Notes under the pieces: model-generated
What the model was told of the DNA's origin: nothing
What the model saw: only the letters and a program-made list of their open reading frames with translations
Databases searched by the model: none
Made by a program: the position numbers and the translations under genes
From: Burkholderiaceae bacterium
GTDB taxonomy: Bacteria; Pseudomonadota; Gammaproteobacteria; Burkholderiales; Burkholderiaceae_C
Direction: 5' to 3'
NCBI GenBank assembly: GCA_913776825.1
Contig: CAJYPV010000026.1
Location: forward strand, 310,001 to 374,000
Length of the DNA: 64,000 bases
Part shown: piece after piece, positions 7,583 through 16,184 of the stretch
How the letters are laid out: every line of letters begins with the position of its first letter
Position numbering within the stretch: the first letter of the stretch is position 1

Positions 7583-9772
7583 ATGGCGTGGAATGCTGAA
7601 CCGAACGATCGGACCCCATCCCGCTCGTCACGGGCCCTGATCGTGGCCGCGGCCTGGATCGCCGCCATGGCCCTGCCGCTGGACGATGCCGAAGCCGCGA
7701 CCTTGCGCGCCGTGGCCAACAACAATTTCGTCAGCGCCACGGCCACCGGCACGTCCTTCCTGACCGCGACCGCCGCGGTGGCGGACACCTGGGAGCAATT
7801 CCAGATCATCAACAACGCCAACGGCACGATCTCGCTGCGCGCCAGCATCAGCGGCAACTACGTGGCCGCCGACACCGGCCTGGCCGCCCCGCACACCAAC
7901 AAGCTGATCGCCAACCGCGGCAGCATCGGCGGCTGGGAGCAGTTCACCGTCGTCCCTCAGGCCAACGGCACGGTCGCCCTGCGCTCGATGGCCAATGGCC
8001 TGTATGTCTCGGCCGACCTGAACCTCGGCGGCGTGCTGGTCGCCAACCGCAGCACGGTGGCGGCCTGGGAGCAGTTCGTCATCAGCGATCTGCCCAACAC
8101 CCCCCCGCCCGGCACGCCGCCGGATTTCGGATCGAACGTGCGGGTGCTCAGCCCGACCACGCCCAACCTGCAGGGCGTGATCGATGAGATCTACAACGCG
8201 CAGCAGCCCAACCACTTCGGCTCGCGCCGCGATGCCATCCTGCTGACGCCGGGCACCTACAACAACCTGCGCATCCCGGTCGGCTTCTACACCCAGGTGC
8301 TGGGCCTGGGCAGCCATCCGGACCAGGTCCATGTGAATGGCGACCTGCGCTCCAATGCCTTCCTCGGCGGCGACAACGCCACCCAGAATTTCTGGCGCGG
8401 CGCGGAGAACTTCTCCGTCACGCCCAGCCAGGGCATCGGCAACAACACCATGCAATGGGCGGTGTCGCAGGCGATCCCGTTCCGGCGCATGCATGTGCGC
8501 GGCAACATCAAGCTCAACCAGAACAGCGGCTGGTCCAGCGGTGGCTGGTTCTCGGATGTGCTGGTGGATGGCCAGGTCAATTCCGGCAGCCAGCAGCAAT
8601 GGATCTCGCGCAACAGCCAGTGGGGCAGCTGGGTGGGCTCGAACTGGAACATGGTGTTCGTCGGCGTGCCGAATGCACCCGCCGGTGAGTTCCCCACCGC
8701 CGGCCAGCGCTACACCAAGATCGCCCAGACGCCGGTGATCCGCGAGAAGCCCTATCTCTTCATCGATGCCGACGGCAGCTATGCGGTGCGGGTGCCGGCG
8801 CTGCGCAACAACACGAGCGGCATCTCCTGGGCCAATGGCGGCATCACCGCCGGTCGCACCCTGCCGATCAGCCAGTTCCACATCGCCAAGCCCAGCGATT
8901 CCGCGGCGACGCTGAATGCGCAACTGGCCGCCGGCAAGCATCTGCTGTTCACGCCCGGCATCTATGTGCTGACGCAGACCCTGCGCATCAACAATCCCAA
9001 CACGGTGGTGCTGGGCATCGGCTTCCCGACGCTGCGCTCGGACAACGGCCAGCCGCTGGTGCAGACCGCCGACGTCGACGGCCTGACGCTGTCGGGCCTG
9101 TTCCTGGACGCCGGCACGGTGGAATCCGGCGTGCTGATGGAGATCGGCCCGAACGGCGCCAATGCCAATCACGCGGCCAATCCGATTGCGCTGCATGACC
9201 TGTTCTTCCGGGTCGGCGGCGCGGCGGCGGGCAAGGTGCGGATCGCGCTGAGCATCAACTCGAACCACACCCTGGTGGACCACACCTGGATCTGGCGCGC
9301 CGATCACGGCGCCGGCGTGGGCTGGGCGAGCAATCCGTCGGAGAACGGCCTGTGGGTCAACGGCAATGACGTGACCATCTACGGCCTGTTCGTCGAGCAT
9401 TTCCAGAAGCATCAGGTGGTCTGGAACGGCAACGGCGGCCGGGTCTATTTCTACCAGTCCGAGATTCCGTACGACCCGCCCAGCCAGGGCGCCTGGAACA
9501 GCAGCACCGGCCGCGGTTATGCCGCCTACAAGGTGTCGGACTGGGTGACCAGCCATGAAGCCTGGGGCCTGGGCGTCTACAGCGTCTTCACCAACGGCAA
9601 CATCTGGCTGGACCGCGCCATCGAAGCGCCGGTCAACGGCAATGTCCGCTTCCACAACATGATCTCGGTCTGCCTGGGCAACAACGGCGGCATCGTGCAT
9701 GTGATCAACAACACCGGCGCGCAGACCGGCTGCAATGCGTCCTACACGCCGACCGTCACCAACTTTCCCTGA
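7583..9772 (+). CDS. Secreted fascin-like / right-handed beta-helix protein
   Basis: The product is 729 residues. ATG 7583 is preceded by AGGAGA at 7573 and starts a signal peptide (ALIVAAAWIAAMALPLDDAEA), so the 173 extra in-frame residues upstream are rejected. Residues about 35-175 hold three repeats (WEQFxIxNxANGTxxLRAxxxGxYVxAD), a fascin-like beta-trefoil often used for carbohydrate or actin binding. After a PPPGTPP linker comes a 540-residue domain rich in Asn and Gly ladders (DGLTLSGLFLDAGTVESGVL, NVRFHNMISVCLGNNGG), consistent with a right-handed parallel beta-helix. Similar proteins in actinobacteria and xanthomonads are annotated with names such as coagulation factor 5/8-type or polysaccharide-active; I cannot assign an activity. 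A hairpin terminator follows. Confidence 0.75.
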   Translation: MAWNAEPNDRTPSRSSRALIVAAAWIAAMALPLDDAEAATLRAVANNNFVSATATGTSFLTATAAVADTWEQFQIINNANGTISLRASISGNYVAADTGLAAPHTNKLIANRGSIGGWEQFTVVPQANGTVALRSMANGLYVSADLNLGGVLVANRSTVAAWEQFVISDLPNTPPPGTPPDFGSNVRVLSPTTPNLQGVIDEIYNAQQPNHFGSRRDAILLTPGTYNNLRIPVGFYTQVLGLGSHPDQVHVNGDLRSNAFLGGDNATQNFWRGAENFSVTPSQGIGNNTMQWAVSQAIPFRRMHVRGNIKLNQNSGWSSGGWFSDVLVDGQVNSGSQQQWISRNSQWGSWVGSNWNMVFVGVPNAPAGEFPTAGQRYTKIAQTPVIREKPYLFIDADGSYAVRVPALRNNTSGISWANGGITAGRTLPISQFHIAKPSDSAATLNAQLAAGKHLLFTPGIYVLTQTLRINNPNTVVLGIGFPTLRSDNGQPLVQTADVDGLTLSGLFLDAGTVESGVLMEIGPNGANANHAANPIALHDLFFRVGGAAAGKVRIALSINSNHTLVDHTWIWRADHGAGVGWASNPSENGLWVNGNDVTIYGLFVEHFQKHQVVWNGNGGRVYFYQSEIPYDPPSQGAWNSSTGRGYAAYKVSDWVTSHEAWGLGVYSVFTNGNIWLDRAIEAPVNGNVRFHNMISVCLGNNGGIVHVINNTGAQTGCNASYTPTVTNFP

Positions 9773-9840
9773 GCGGTCCGCGCCGCGCCGACCGTTGCGG
9801 CGGCCGGGTGGGGCGCCCCGCTGAGCCGCGTGGAAACGAC

Positions 9841-9880
9841 AAGGGCCCGATGCCTGGCGCATCGGGCCCTTTGTCTTTGG
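9841..9880 (+). terminator. Rho-independent terminator
   Basis: A perfect 12-bp stem (AAGGGCCCGATG / CATCGGGCCCTT) with a 7-nt loop is followed by TTGTCTTT. It terminates the beta-helix gene. The symmetric AA...TT flanks may also let it act on the convergent spore-coat-domain gene. Confidence 0.8.
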
Positions 9881-9932
9881 ATTGCTCGGCCAAGGAGGCC
9901 CACCGGCCGGCGTGATCCTCGTCGCGCGGCGC

Positions 9933-10472
9933 TCAATAGGTGATGGTGACCGTCACCGTGTCGGTGTATGCGCCGGGCACCACATTGGCCAGCGACGGGA
10001 TCCGGCCATAGACCGACAGGGTCTGGGCGCTGCCGCTGCCGGTGCCGGTCTTGGTCGAGGAGCTGGCGGTGCCGTCGCCCCAGACCGTCGTGCGGCCGGT
10101 GTCCAGATAGAGCTGATAGCCCAGCGTGTTGGCGCCGTTCTTCATCGTCCGCGCGCCGAAGTTGGACGCGCCACCCGCATTCGCGCCGGCATTCAGCGAC
10201 ACCGCATAGGGCGTGGTGTTGGAGCAGGTCACGGTCAGGGTGGAGACGCCATCGAGCGGGGTGGCCGTGGCCAGCGGATCGATCGCGCTGCCGAAGTTGA
10301 GGCTGGAGCCCGACACCGTGCAGGCGCTGACGATGGTCGCGGTCACCTGGAAGGTCGTGTTCGCCGTCGACGCCGTGGCCGTCACCGACGTCGCGGCGGC
10401 GGTGGCCAGCAGGGCCAGACCGACGGCGACTTGGCGGATCGTCTGGGCGGTGCGGGTCGAAAACTGGTTCAT
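9933..10472 (-). CDS. Spore coat U (SCPU) domain secreted protein
   Basis: The product is 179 residues with a Sec signal peptide (VAVGLALLATAAATSVTATA). The mature domain begins NTTFQVTATIVSACTVSGSSLNFG. It has a conserved disulphide pair (CTVS...LTVTCSN), the YAVSLNAGAN and YQLYLDTGRTTVWGDG motifs, and a C-terminal donor-like strand ending DTVTVTITY. This is the SCPU (spore coat protein U) fold, related to chaperone-usher pilins such as the Acinetobacter Csu subunits. The ATG at 10472 has AGGGGG upstream. SCPU genes usually sit with a chaperone and an usher; none is seen here, so assembly, if any, would need genes elsewhere. Confidence 0.85.
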   Translation of the reverse strand: MNQFSTRTAQTIRQVAVGLALLATAAATSVTATASTANTTFQVTATIVSACTVSGSSLNFGSAIDPLATATPLDGVSTLTVTCSNTTPYAVSLNAGANAGGASNFGARTMKNGANTLGYQLYLDTGRTTVWGDGTASSSTKTGTGSGSAQTLSVYGRIPSLANVVPGAYTDTVTVTITY

Positions 10473-10692
10473 GGGGCCCCCTGTGTGGATGGAGAAATCT
10501 TCGTTGGCCCCCCGTGTTTTCAACAGGCGCGGAAGCCGCCAGCCCGCGTCGGCGCTGTGCCGGAGGCTGCTGTAGGCGGTTTGCCGACAGGCGTCGGGCG
10601 AGCCCTGTCGCCGGATGGCCTTGGCCGCCGGCCTGGGCGGGGGCGGCCGAGTGATGGCAACATGCGGACCTCTCATTCCAACAAGGACCGCC

Positions 10693-11610
10693 ATGCCCAC
10701 GCCTGCGCCGCATCTGCTTTCCACGTCCGCCGACACCGTCGCCCTGACCGCCGCCGAGCGCGCGGCCGGTGTCTCGACCGCCCGTCTGCCGGCCGCCGGC
10801 GCCCAGCGCCGTGGCGCGCTGGCCCGTGCCGTGGTCGCGGGGATGGGGGCGTTGTGGTTGTCGGCGACGGCCATGTCGGCCCAGGCGGCCGATTTGCTGG
10901 ACGAGGTGAAGGCCCGCGGCACGCTGCGCATCGCCTGTGAAGGCACCTACCCGCCCTTCAACTTCAAGGACGAGAAGGGCGAGCTGACCGGTTTCGATGT
11001 CGAGATCGGCAAGGCGCTGGCCGCCAAGATGGGCCTGAAGCCGGTGTTCACCACCACCGAATGGAGCGCCATCCTGGCCGGCCTGCAGGCGGGCAAGTAC
11101 GACGTCATCGTCAACCAGGTCGCCGCCACCGACAAGCGTCGCGAGACCTTCGATTTCAGCGGACCGTATGTGCTGTCCTATCCCCAGCTGATCGTGCGCG
11201 CCAATGAGTCGCGCAAGCTGGAGACCACCGCGGACCTGAAGGGCCTGAAGATCGGCGTCGGCCAGGGCAGCAATTTCGCCGAGCTGGCCAAGGGCATCGC
11301 TGGCGCGGAGGTGCGCACCTATCCGGGCGCGCCGGAATATCTGCAGGATCTGGCCACCGGCCGCATCGATGTCGCCATCAACGACAGCCTGCTGATTCCG
11401 TACCTGCGTGCCAAGACCAAGCTGCCGGTCAAGGCCGGCGCGCCGCTGGGCAAGCCGGAAAGCAATGCGATCCCCTTCCGCAAGGGCAGCCCGCAATTCA
11501 AGCAGGCCATCGACAAGGCCCTGGCCGACCTGATGGCCGATGGCACCTATGCGCGGATCTCGACGAAATGGTTCGAGCGTGATGTGAGCCAGCCGCCCGC
11601 GGCCCGCTGA
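10693..11610 (+). CDS. Polar amino-acid ABC transporter, periplasmic binding protein
   Basis: The product is 305 residues. ATG 10693 is preceded by AAGGA and is followed by an unusually long N-region (about 50 residues) before the hydrophobic core and cleavage site (WLSATAMSAQA-ADLL). The mature domain is SBP_bac_3 (family 3): RGTLRIACEGTYPPFNFKDEKGELTGFDVEIGKALA at its start, then FDFSGPYVLSYPQLIV and LKIGVGQGSNFAELAKG. It most resembles cystine/polar-amino-acid binders of the FliY/TcyA type. The permease gene follows after 13 bp. No ATP-binding-protein gene is adjacent, which is unusual. The N-terminal extension could reflect a later true start. Confidence 0.87.
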   Translation: MPTPAPHLLSTSADTVALTAAERAAGVSTARLPAAGAQRRGALARAVVAGMGALWLSATAMSAQAADLLDEVKARGTLRIACEGTYPPFNFKDEKGELTGFDVEIGKALAAKMGLKPVFTTTEWSAILAGLQAGKYDVIVNQVAATDKRRETFDFSGPYVLSYPQLIVRANESRKLETTADLKGLKIGVGQGSNFAELAKGIAGAEVRTYPGAPEYLQDLATGRIDVAINDSLLIPYLRAKTKLPVKAGAPLGKPESNAIPFRKGSPQFKQAIDKALADLMADGTYARISTKWFERDVSQPPAAR

Positions 11611-11623
11611 CCCGGCGCGGTCC

Positions 11624-12277
11624 ATGGAACTGCAATCGCTGTTCGCGATGGCCTGGCCGGTCCTGCTGAAAGGGACCGGCTACACGCTGATGTTCGCCAT
11701 CGTCTCGATGCTGCTGGGCCTGCCGCTGGCGGGCCTGGTCACGCTGGTGCGGGTGCTGCGCGTCTGGGGCCTGGATCGGCTCACGGCGGTCTATGTCAGC
11801 GCGATGCGCGGCACGCCGCTGCTGGTGCAGGTGTTCATCGTCTATTACGGGCTGCCCAGCATCGGCATCGAGTTCTCGCCGATCACCGCAGGCATCCTGA
11901 CCCTGACCTTGAACGTCGCGGCCTACATGAGCGAAACCCTGCGCGGCGCGATCACCGCCATCGAGCAGGGCCAGTGGCTCGCGGGCACCAGCCTGGGCCT
12001 GACGCGGCCGCAGACGCTGCGCTACATCGTCGCGCCGCAGGCCTTGCGGGCCGCCGTGCCCAGTTTGTCCAACAGCCTGATCAGCCTGATCAAGGACACC
12101 TCGCTGGTGTCGGTGATCGCGGTGACCGAGCTGATGCTCGCGACCAAGGAACTGATCTCCACCACCTTCCAGCCGTTCCCGCTCTATCTTGCGGCGGCGC
12201 TCATCTACTGGGCGCTGAGCCTGAGCTTCGAGCAACTGCAGCGGTGGATGGAGAAGCGGCTGGCTTATCCGCATTGA
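11624..12277 (+). CDS. Polar amino-acid ABC transporter permease
   Basis: The product is 217 residues with several transmembrane helices. It has the family motifs YVSAMRGTPLLVQVFIVYYGLPSIGIEFSP and the EAA loop EQGQWLAGTSLGLTRPQTLRYIVAPQALRAAVP, which docks the ATPase. This is the HisM/TcyL family (His/Glu/Gln/Arg/opine permeases). It lies 13 bp after the binding-protein gene and presumably forms a two-gene operon. The cognate ATPase is not in the window, so the pair must use one encoded elsewhere. Confidence 0.9.
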   Translation: MELQSLFAMAWPVLLKGTGYTLMFAIVSMLLGLPLAGLVTLVRVLRVWGLDRLTAVYVSAMRGTPLLVQVFIVYYGLPSIGIEFSPITAGILTLTLNVAAYMSETLRGAITAIEQGQWLAGTSLGLTRPQTLRYIVAPQALRAAVPSLSNSLISLIKDTSLVSVIAVTELMLATKELISTTFQPFPLYLAAALIYWALSLSFEQLQRWMEKRLAYPH

Positions 12278-12340
12278 GCGGGCGGTCGGCGCCGCCGCGC
12301 CGAGGCCCCGCGCACGCGATCGCGGCGCGCGGGCCGACGC

Positions 12341-13003
12341 TCAATCCCACCAGAAGAACCAGACCGGCGATTTCAGCAGCGAGGCCGCCAGCGCTTCCAG
12401 CGTCTCGCAGCCTTGATAGACGATGTCGGAGCAATAGATGAATTGCTCCCGTGCCAGCGCCAGCGCGTCCTCACGCGTTTGCGGCGGCCGCGCGACGGTG
12501 AACTCCACCACATCGTCGGCAATGCAGGCCACCTCGGCGCCGAAGCGTTCCGACCAGGAGCGCCAGAGCGCCGCATGTTCATGGGCCTGCGGGCAATCAT
12601 TCCAGCCGCCGATCTTCAGCAGCGCCGCGGCTTCCGGCGAGGTGCGCGCCGGCAGGATCGCGATCAGCACCTCATCCAGCGGCTCACCGCTGACCATGTC
12701 GATCGGCGTGGTCAGCGCCATCGCGGGGGCGGTGTCCTCGGGCCAGTCGGCGGCCTCGATCTCGTAGAAATCGTCTTCGGCCTCCTCGCGGTCCTTCAGC
12801 CATTCCATCGGATCCAGCGCCTCGGCTTCGGCCAGGATCTCCTGGGGCGAGGCGTCATTCATCGCCATCGCTTCCTGCAACCGTTCGAGTTGCTCCGGCC
12901 CGCCGAGCATGACCGGCAGGCCTTCGCCGCGGTCTCTCAGCGCCCAGAGTCGCGCCGGGGCTTCCAGGCCGGTGACGGTGATGATCGGAAAAGGAAAGTC
13001 CAT
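12341..13003 (-). CDS. DUF4253 domain protein
   Basis: The product is 220 residues, cytoplasmic and acidic. The C-terminal half (KIGGWNDCPQAHEHAALWRSWSERFGAEVACIADDVVEFTVARPPQTREDALALAREQFIYCSDIV) has the conserved WNDCP, RxWxxxYGAE and DxxE pattern of DUF4253, with a final aromatic tail (WFFWWD). The ATG at 13003 has AGGA about 11 bases upstream; an in-frame start at 13066 lacks support. It converges with the permease gene. The function of the family is unknown. Confidence 0.8.
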   Translation of the reverse strand: MDFPFPIITVTGLEAPARLWALRDRGEGLPVMLGGPEQLERLQEAMAMNDASPQEILAEAEALDPMEWLKDREEAEDDFYEIEAADWPEDTAPAMALTTPIDMVSGEPLDEVLIAILPARTSPEAAALLKIGGWNDCPQAHEHAALWRSWSERFGAEVACIADDVVEFTVARPPQTREDALALAREQFIYCSDIVYQGCETLEALAASLLKSPVWFFWWD

Positions 13004-13086
13004 GGCAACGCATCCTGTGTCGATGAGCTGCCATCGTAGCGGTGTGTGCCGTGCGGGACGTGACACCGAGGTGCCAGCCTGTCCCC

Positions 13087-14634
13087 TCAGTCCGCAGACG
13101 CGGCGAGTGGCGCGACGAGTGGCGGCGATCCCTCCGCCACCAGCGCCCGGGCCAGCGCACCGAGCCGCCTCAGGCCGTCGCGGCGCGCAGCGTCCATCGG
13201 CTGCGTCGCGGTCAGCCGCAGGCTGGCGTCATGGCGACGATCCAGACCGAAGACCGCGCCTGGGACAAAGTTGATCCCCTCCCGCCGGGCGCGGGTCAGC
13301 AGCTCGCAGGCATCCGCGCCGTTGGGCAGGGTGACCCACAGCGCGTAGCCGTCCGGTCCGATGCCGACTTGCGTGCCGGTCGGGAAGGCGTCGCTCAGTA
13401 CCTGTTGATGGGCCAGTACCTGCCGTTGGAGCTGTCGCCGCAGTTGGCGCACATGACGCGTCCAGCCTTCCGATGCCAGGAACTGCGCGAAGACCTCGTC
13501 CATCAATTGGGGCAACAGCTCGGCATGCACGGCCCGCGCGGCGCGCAGCGCCACCCGGTAACGAGCACTGGCGATGTGCCCGAGCGTGAAGCCCGGACCG
13601 GTGAGGCCCGCCAGGCTGCGGCAGTAGAGCACCCGGTCGTCGGTGTCGAAGGCCTTGAGCGGACGGCTCGGCCAGGCGCCGTGATGGAGGTCGGCCGTCA
13701 TGTCGCACTCCACCAGCGGCACCTCATGCCGCGTCATCAGCGCGACCAGGGCCTGCTTGAGCCCATCCGACCAGCGCGCGCTGCCGAGTTGATGCAACGA
13801 AGGCTCCAGCACGCAGGCCGCCACCGGCTGATGCGACAGCAGCGCGTCCAGTCGACCGAGCGCCTCGACGGACAAGGTCCCATCGGCATCGACCGGCAGC
13901 GGCAGCACCTGCAGGCCGCGGTTGGCCATCAGCTCCAGCGCGCGAAACGGCGTCGGCGTGCCGACCAGCACCACGTCCCCGGGGCGGGTCAGCAGGCGCA
14001 GACACAAGCCCAGCGACTCGCCCTGACCGGTGGTGACGACCACATCGGCCGCCTCCACCCGACAGCCCAGCGCCCGATCCCGGGCCGCCAGTTGATCGCG
14101 CAGCGCCTCGGATCCCTGCACCGTGCCGGTCGCCAGCAGCGCCGGATCGCGCTGCAGTTGCTGCGCCAGGAGACGCTTGAGCGTGGTGATCGGCAGCAGC
14201 GAGGCCGGCAGCGCCAGATGGCCCAGCGACAGGCCGTCGTCCGGCGAGGCCGCGAGCGTCATCAGGCGACGGCGGCGCTCGTCCAGCGCGAGCGCCGGGG
14301 TGGGGGTGGTGGCGCTCGCCGACGCCAACGCTGACGGGGCGGTCGGCCGGACCGGCGGACGGACAAAGAAGCCCAACCGTGGCCGGGCTTCGATCAGCCC
14401 GGCGTCCTCCAACGCATGCAACGCGTGGGTCACGGTGGAGAGACTCGCGCGGTGCAGCTCGCACAGTTGCCGCACCGAGGGCAGTCGAGTGCCCGCCGGC
14501 AGTCGACCGTCCTGCATGGCCGCACGCAGCGCGTCCGCCAGCGCGCGATAGCGGAATCGGCGGTCGTCGCCGGTGGCGGGCGCAGGACCGGGCGATGGGA
14601 CGGCGTCGGGCAGGACAGGAGACTCGTTGGACAC
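13087..14634 (-). CDS. MocR-like regulator (GntR wHTH + aminotransferase fold) lacking the PLP lysine
   Basis: The product is about 515 residues. An N-terminal GntR winged helix (RYRALADALRAAMQDGRLPAGTRLPSVRQL...STVTHALHALEDAGLI) is fused to a fold-type-I aminotransferase domain (TGTVQGSEALRDQLA; VVVTTGQGESLGLCLRLL; LVECDMTAD; ASLRLTAT). In MocR proteins the PLP Schiff-base lysine lies in a Y-x-G-S-[FL]-S-K-T-x-x-P-G-x-R-x-G-[YW] motif. Here it reads YCRSLAGLTGPGFTLGH, with Gly in place of Lys; I checked this on the nucleotides. PLP, if bound at all, cannot be held covalently in the usual way. I chose GTG 14634 because earlier in-frame codons would run into the divergent MFS gene and upstream repeats; no Shine-Dalgarno is seen. 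It probably controls the divergent exporter. Confidence 0.85.
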   Translation of the reverse strand: MSNESPVLPDAVPSPGPAPATGDDRRFRYRALADALRAAMQDGRLPAGTRLPSVRQLCELHRASLSTVTHALHALEDAGLIEARPRLGFFVRPPVRPTAPSALASASATTPTPALALDERRRRLMTLAASPDDGLSLGHLALPASLLPITTLKRLLAQQLQRDPALLATGTVQGSEALRDQLAARDRALGCRVEAADVVVTTGQGESLGLCLRLLTRPGDVVLVGTPTPFRALELMANRGLQVLPLPVDADGTLSVEALGRLDALLSHQPVAACVLEPSLHQLGSARWSDGLKQALVALMTRHEVPLVECDMTADLHHGAWPSRPLKAFDTDDRVLYCRSLAGLTGPGFTLGHIASARYRVALRAARAVHAELLPQLMDEVFAQFLASEGWTRHVRQLRRQLQRQVLAHQQVLSDAFPTGTQVGIGPDGYALWVTLPNGADACELLTRARREGINFVPGAVFGLDRRHDASLRLTATQPMDAARRDGLRRLGALARALVAEGSPPLVAPLAASAD

Positions 14635-14699
14635 GTGGACGCTAGGCGAGGGCGGCGAGCAGGCCGAGGTCCCGGACGATAGCGGCAAAGCGCCCGGAT

Positions 14700-14789
14700 G
14701 GATCGATACAGCGGTGGTGCCATCGGATCGATTCAGCGTGCATCGACGATTCGTCGTCACCTTGGGTGCGGCGCGACATCGCTGTATCC
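14700..14789. promoter_or_regulatory. Candidate operator of the MocR-like regulator
   Basis: Two 14-bp direct repeats, GGATCGATACAGCG (14700-14713) and GGATCGATTCAGCG (14725-14738), start 25 bp apart. A third copy of the core (GGATACAGCG) lies inverted at 14780-14789. MocR proteins such as GabR and PdxR are known to bind direct repeats in the divergent promoter region they control, and this is exactly that location. Confidence 0.55.
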
Positions 14790-14881
14790 ATCGCCAACGC
14801 GGTGGGCTGAGTCTGGTTTTCCGGCGCGTCGTTTTTAGACTGGGCCGCCTCGGAACAGAGCTTCCCTTGAGGTGAGCCTCG

Positions 14882-16159
14882 ATGATGAATGGACTGAGCG
14901 CCTTGGGGCGCATGGAACGCGGCGTCGGCGCGCTGCTGCTGAACGAGCTGTCCGGTCTGCTGGCGGCGGCGATGGGCCAGGTGGTGATGGCCTGGTGGCT
15001 GGCCGAGCGTGGCGGTGCGCAAGACCTGATCCGCTATGCGGCGGTGATGGCCCTCACGGCGCTCGTCGCCACGCCGCTGCTGTCGCCCTGGGGCGATCGC
15101 GTCTGCAAGCGGCGCTTGATCTTGTGGGGACGCGCTGCGCTGTTGGCGGAAGCGCTGGTGATGACTGGCGTGGCGTGGCTCGATCGCTACGACTTGCGGC
15201 TGCTGATGCTGTGCGGCGGCCTGTCCACGGTGGCGCAGGCGGCGCTGCTGCCGGCGCAGGTCAGCCTGCTGCCCGCGCTGGTGACACGCGACGCGCTGCC
15301 GCAGGCGATCCGTCAGCGCCGTGCGGCGCAAGCGATCGGGACGCTCCTCGGCCCCGGCGTGGCCGGCCTGGCACTGTCGATCGGCGGCGTGTCCGGCGCC
15401 TGGCTGGTCAGCGTGCCGCTGTTCGTCCTCGGAGTCGGTGCGGCGGCGCGACTGCCGCGCATCCACGTCCCGGCGGCTGCGGCCGCGCCCTGGCGGCGGG
15501 ATCTGGTCGCGGGCGTGCGGGCCAAGTGGGGCGTGAGGGTGGACCGCTGGTGGACCCTCACCGGCGCGCTGATGATGGTGTTCTTCCTGCCCGCCACCGG
15601 CGTGTTGCTGCCTTTGCGGCTGCAGTCACTCGGACTGCCCGCCGGCTGGCTGGGCGCTTGTGGGGCGGCGATGTCGCTCGGGCTGCTCGCGGGCGTGCTG
15701 GGTCTGGCGGACCGGCTGGTCGCGCGGGTCGACCGCGCGCGCGCCATCGGTGGCGCCGTGCTGGTCTGTGGCCTGTGCGTGGGAGCGGTGGGCGGCTGCG
15801 ATCGACCGACGGCGCTGGTGGCGCTCTTCGGTCTGATGGGGCTGTGCCTGTCCGTCACGCAGTTGATCGGGCAGACGCATCGCGCGCTGGCCGTGCCGGA
15901 GGACTTCCGGTTCCGCATGGCGGCCGCGCAGTTGACGGTGGCGCATCTGGCGGCCAGTGCCGCGCCGCTGGCGGCGGGGCTGTTGCTGTCGCGCTTCACG
16001 CCCGGCGCGGTCTACCTCTGGATGGCGGGGGGCTTCCTGCTCAGCGGGCTGGGCCTGCTGGCGGTACCGGAGCTGCGCGGCTTTCTGCGGCTGAATCACC
16101 AGCAGGTGGCCGGCTGGTATGGGCGCCGCTATCCGGAGGCATTCAGGCGCGGGCGATGA
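14882..16159 (+). CDS. MFS transporter
   Basis: The product is 425 residues with about 12 hydrophobic helices. A motif-A-like loop follows helix 2 (SPWGDRVCKRRLILWGRAALL), and the central loop lies near residues 200-215. The best match is the MFS_3/enterobactin-exporter-like group, which exports small molecules; the substrate is unknown. GAGGTGAG precedes the ATG-ATG start. The gene is divergent from the MocR-like regulator, so regulation by it is likely. Confidence 0.82.
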   Translation: MMNGLSALGRMERGVGALLLNELSGLLAAAMGQVVMAWWLAERGGAQDLIRYAAVMALTALVATPLLSPWGDRVCKRRLILWGRAALLAEALVMTGVAWLDRYDLRLLMLCGGLSTVAQAALLPAQVSLLPALVTRDALPQAIRQRRAAQAIGTLLGPGVAGLALSIGGVSGAWLVSVPLFVLGVGAAARLPRIHVPAAAAAPWRRDLVAGVRAKWGVRVDRWWTLTGALMMVFFLPATGVLLPLRLQSLGLPAGWLGACGAAMSLGLLAGVLGLADRLVARVDRARAIGGAVLVCGLCVGAVGGCDRPTALVALFGLMGLCLSVTQLIGQTHRALAVPEDFRFRMAAAQLTVAHLAASAAPLAAGLLLSRFTPGAVYLWMAGGFLLSGLGLLAVPELRGFLRLNHQQVAGWYGRRYPEAFRRGR

Positions 16160-16184
16160 TGGCCCGCACCCACGTCCGGTCCAC

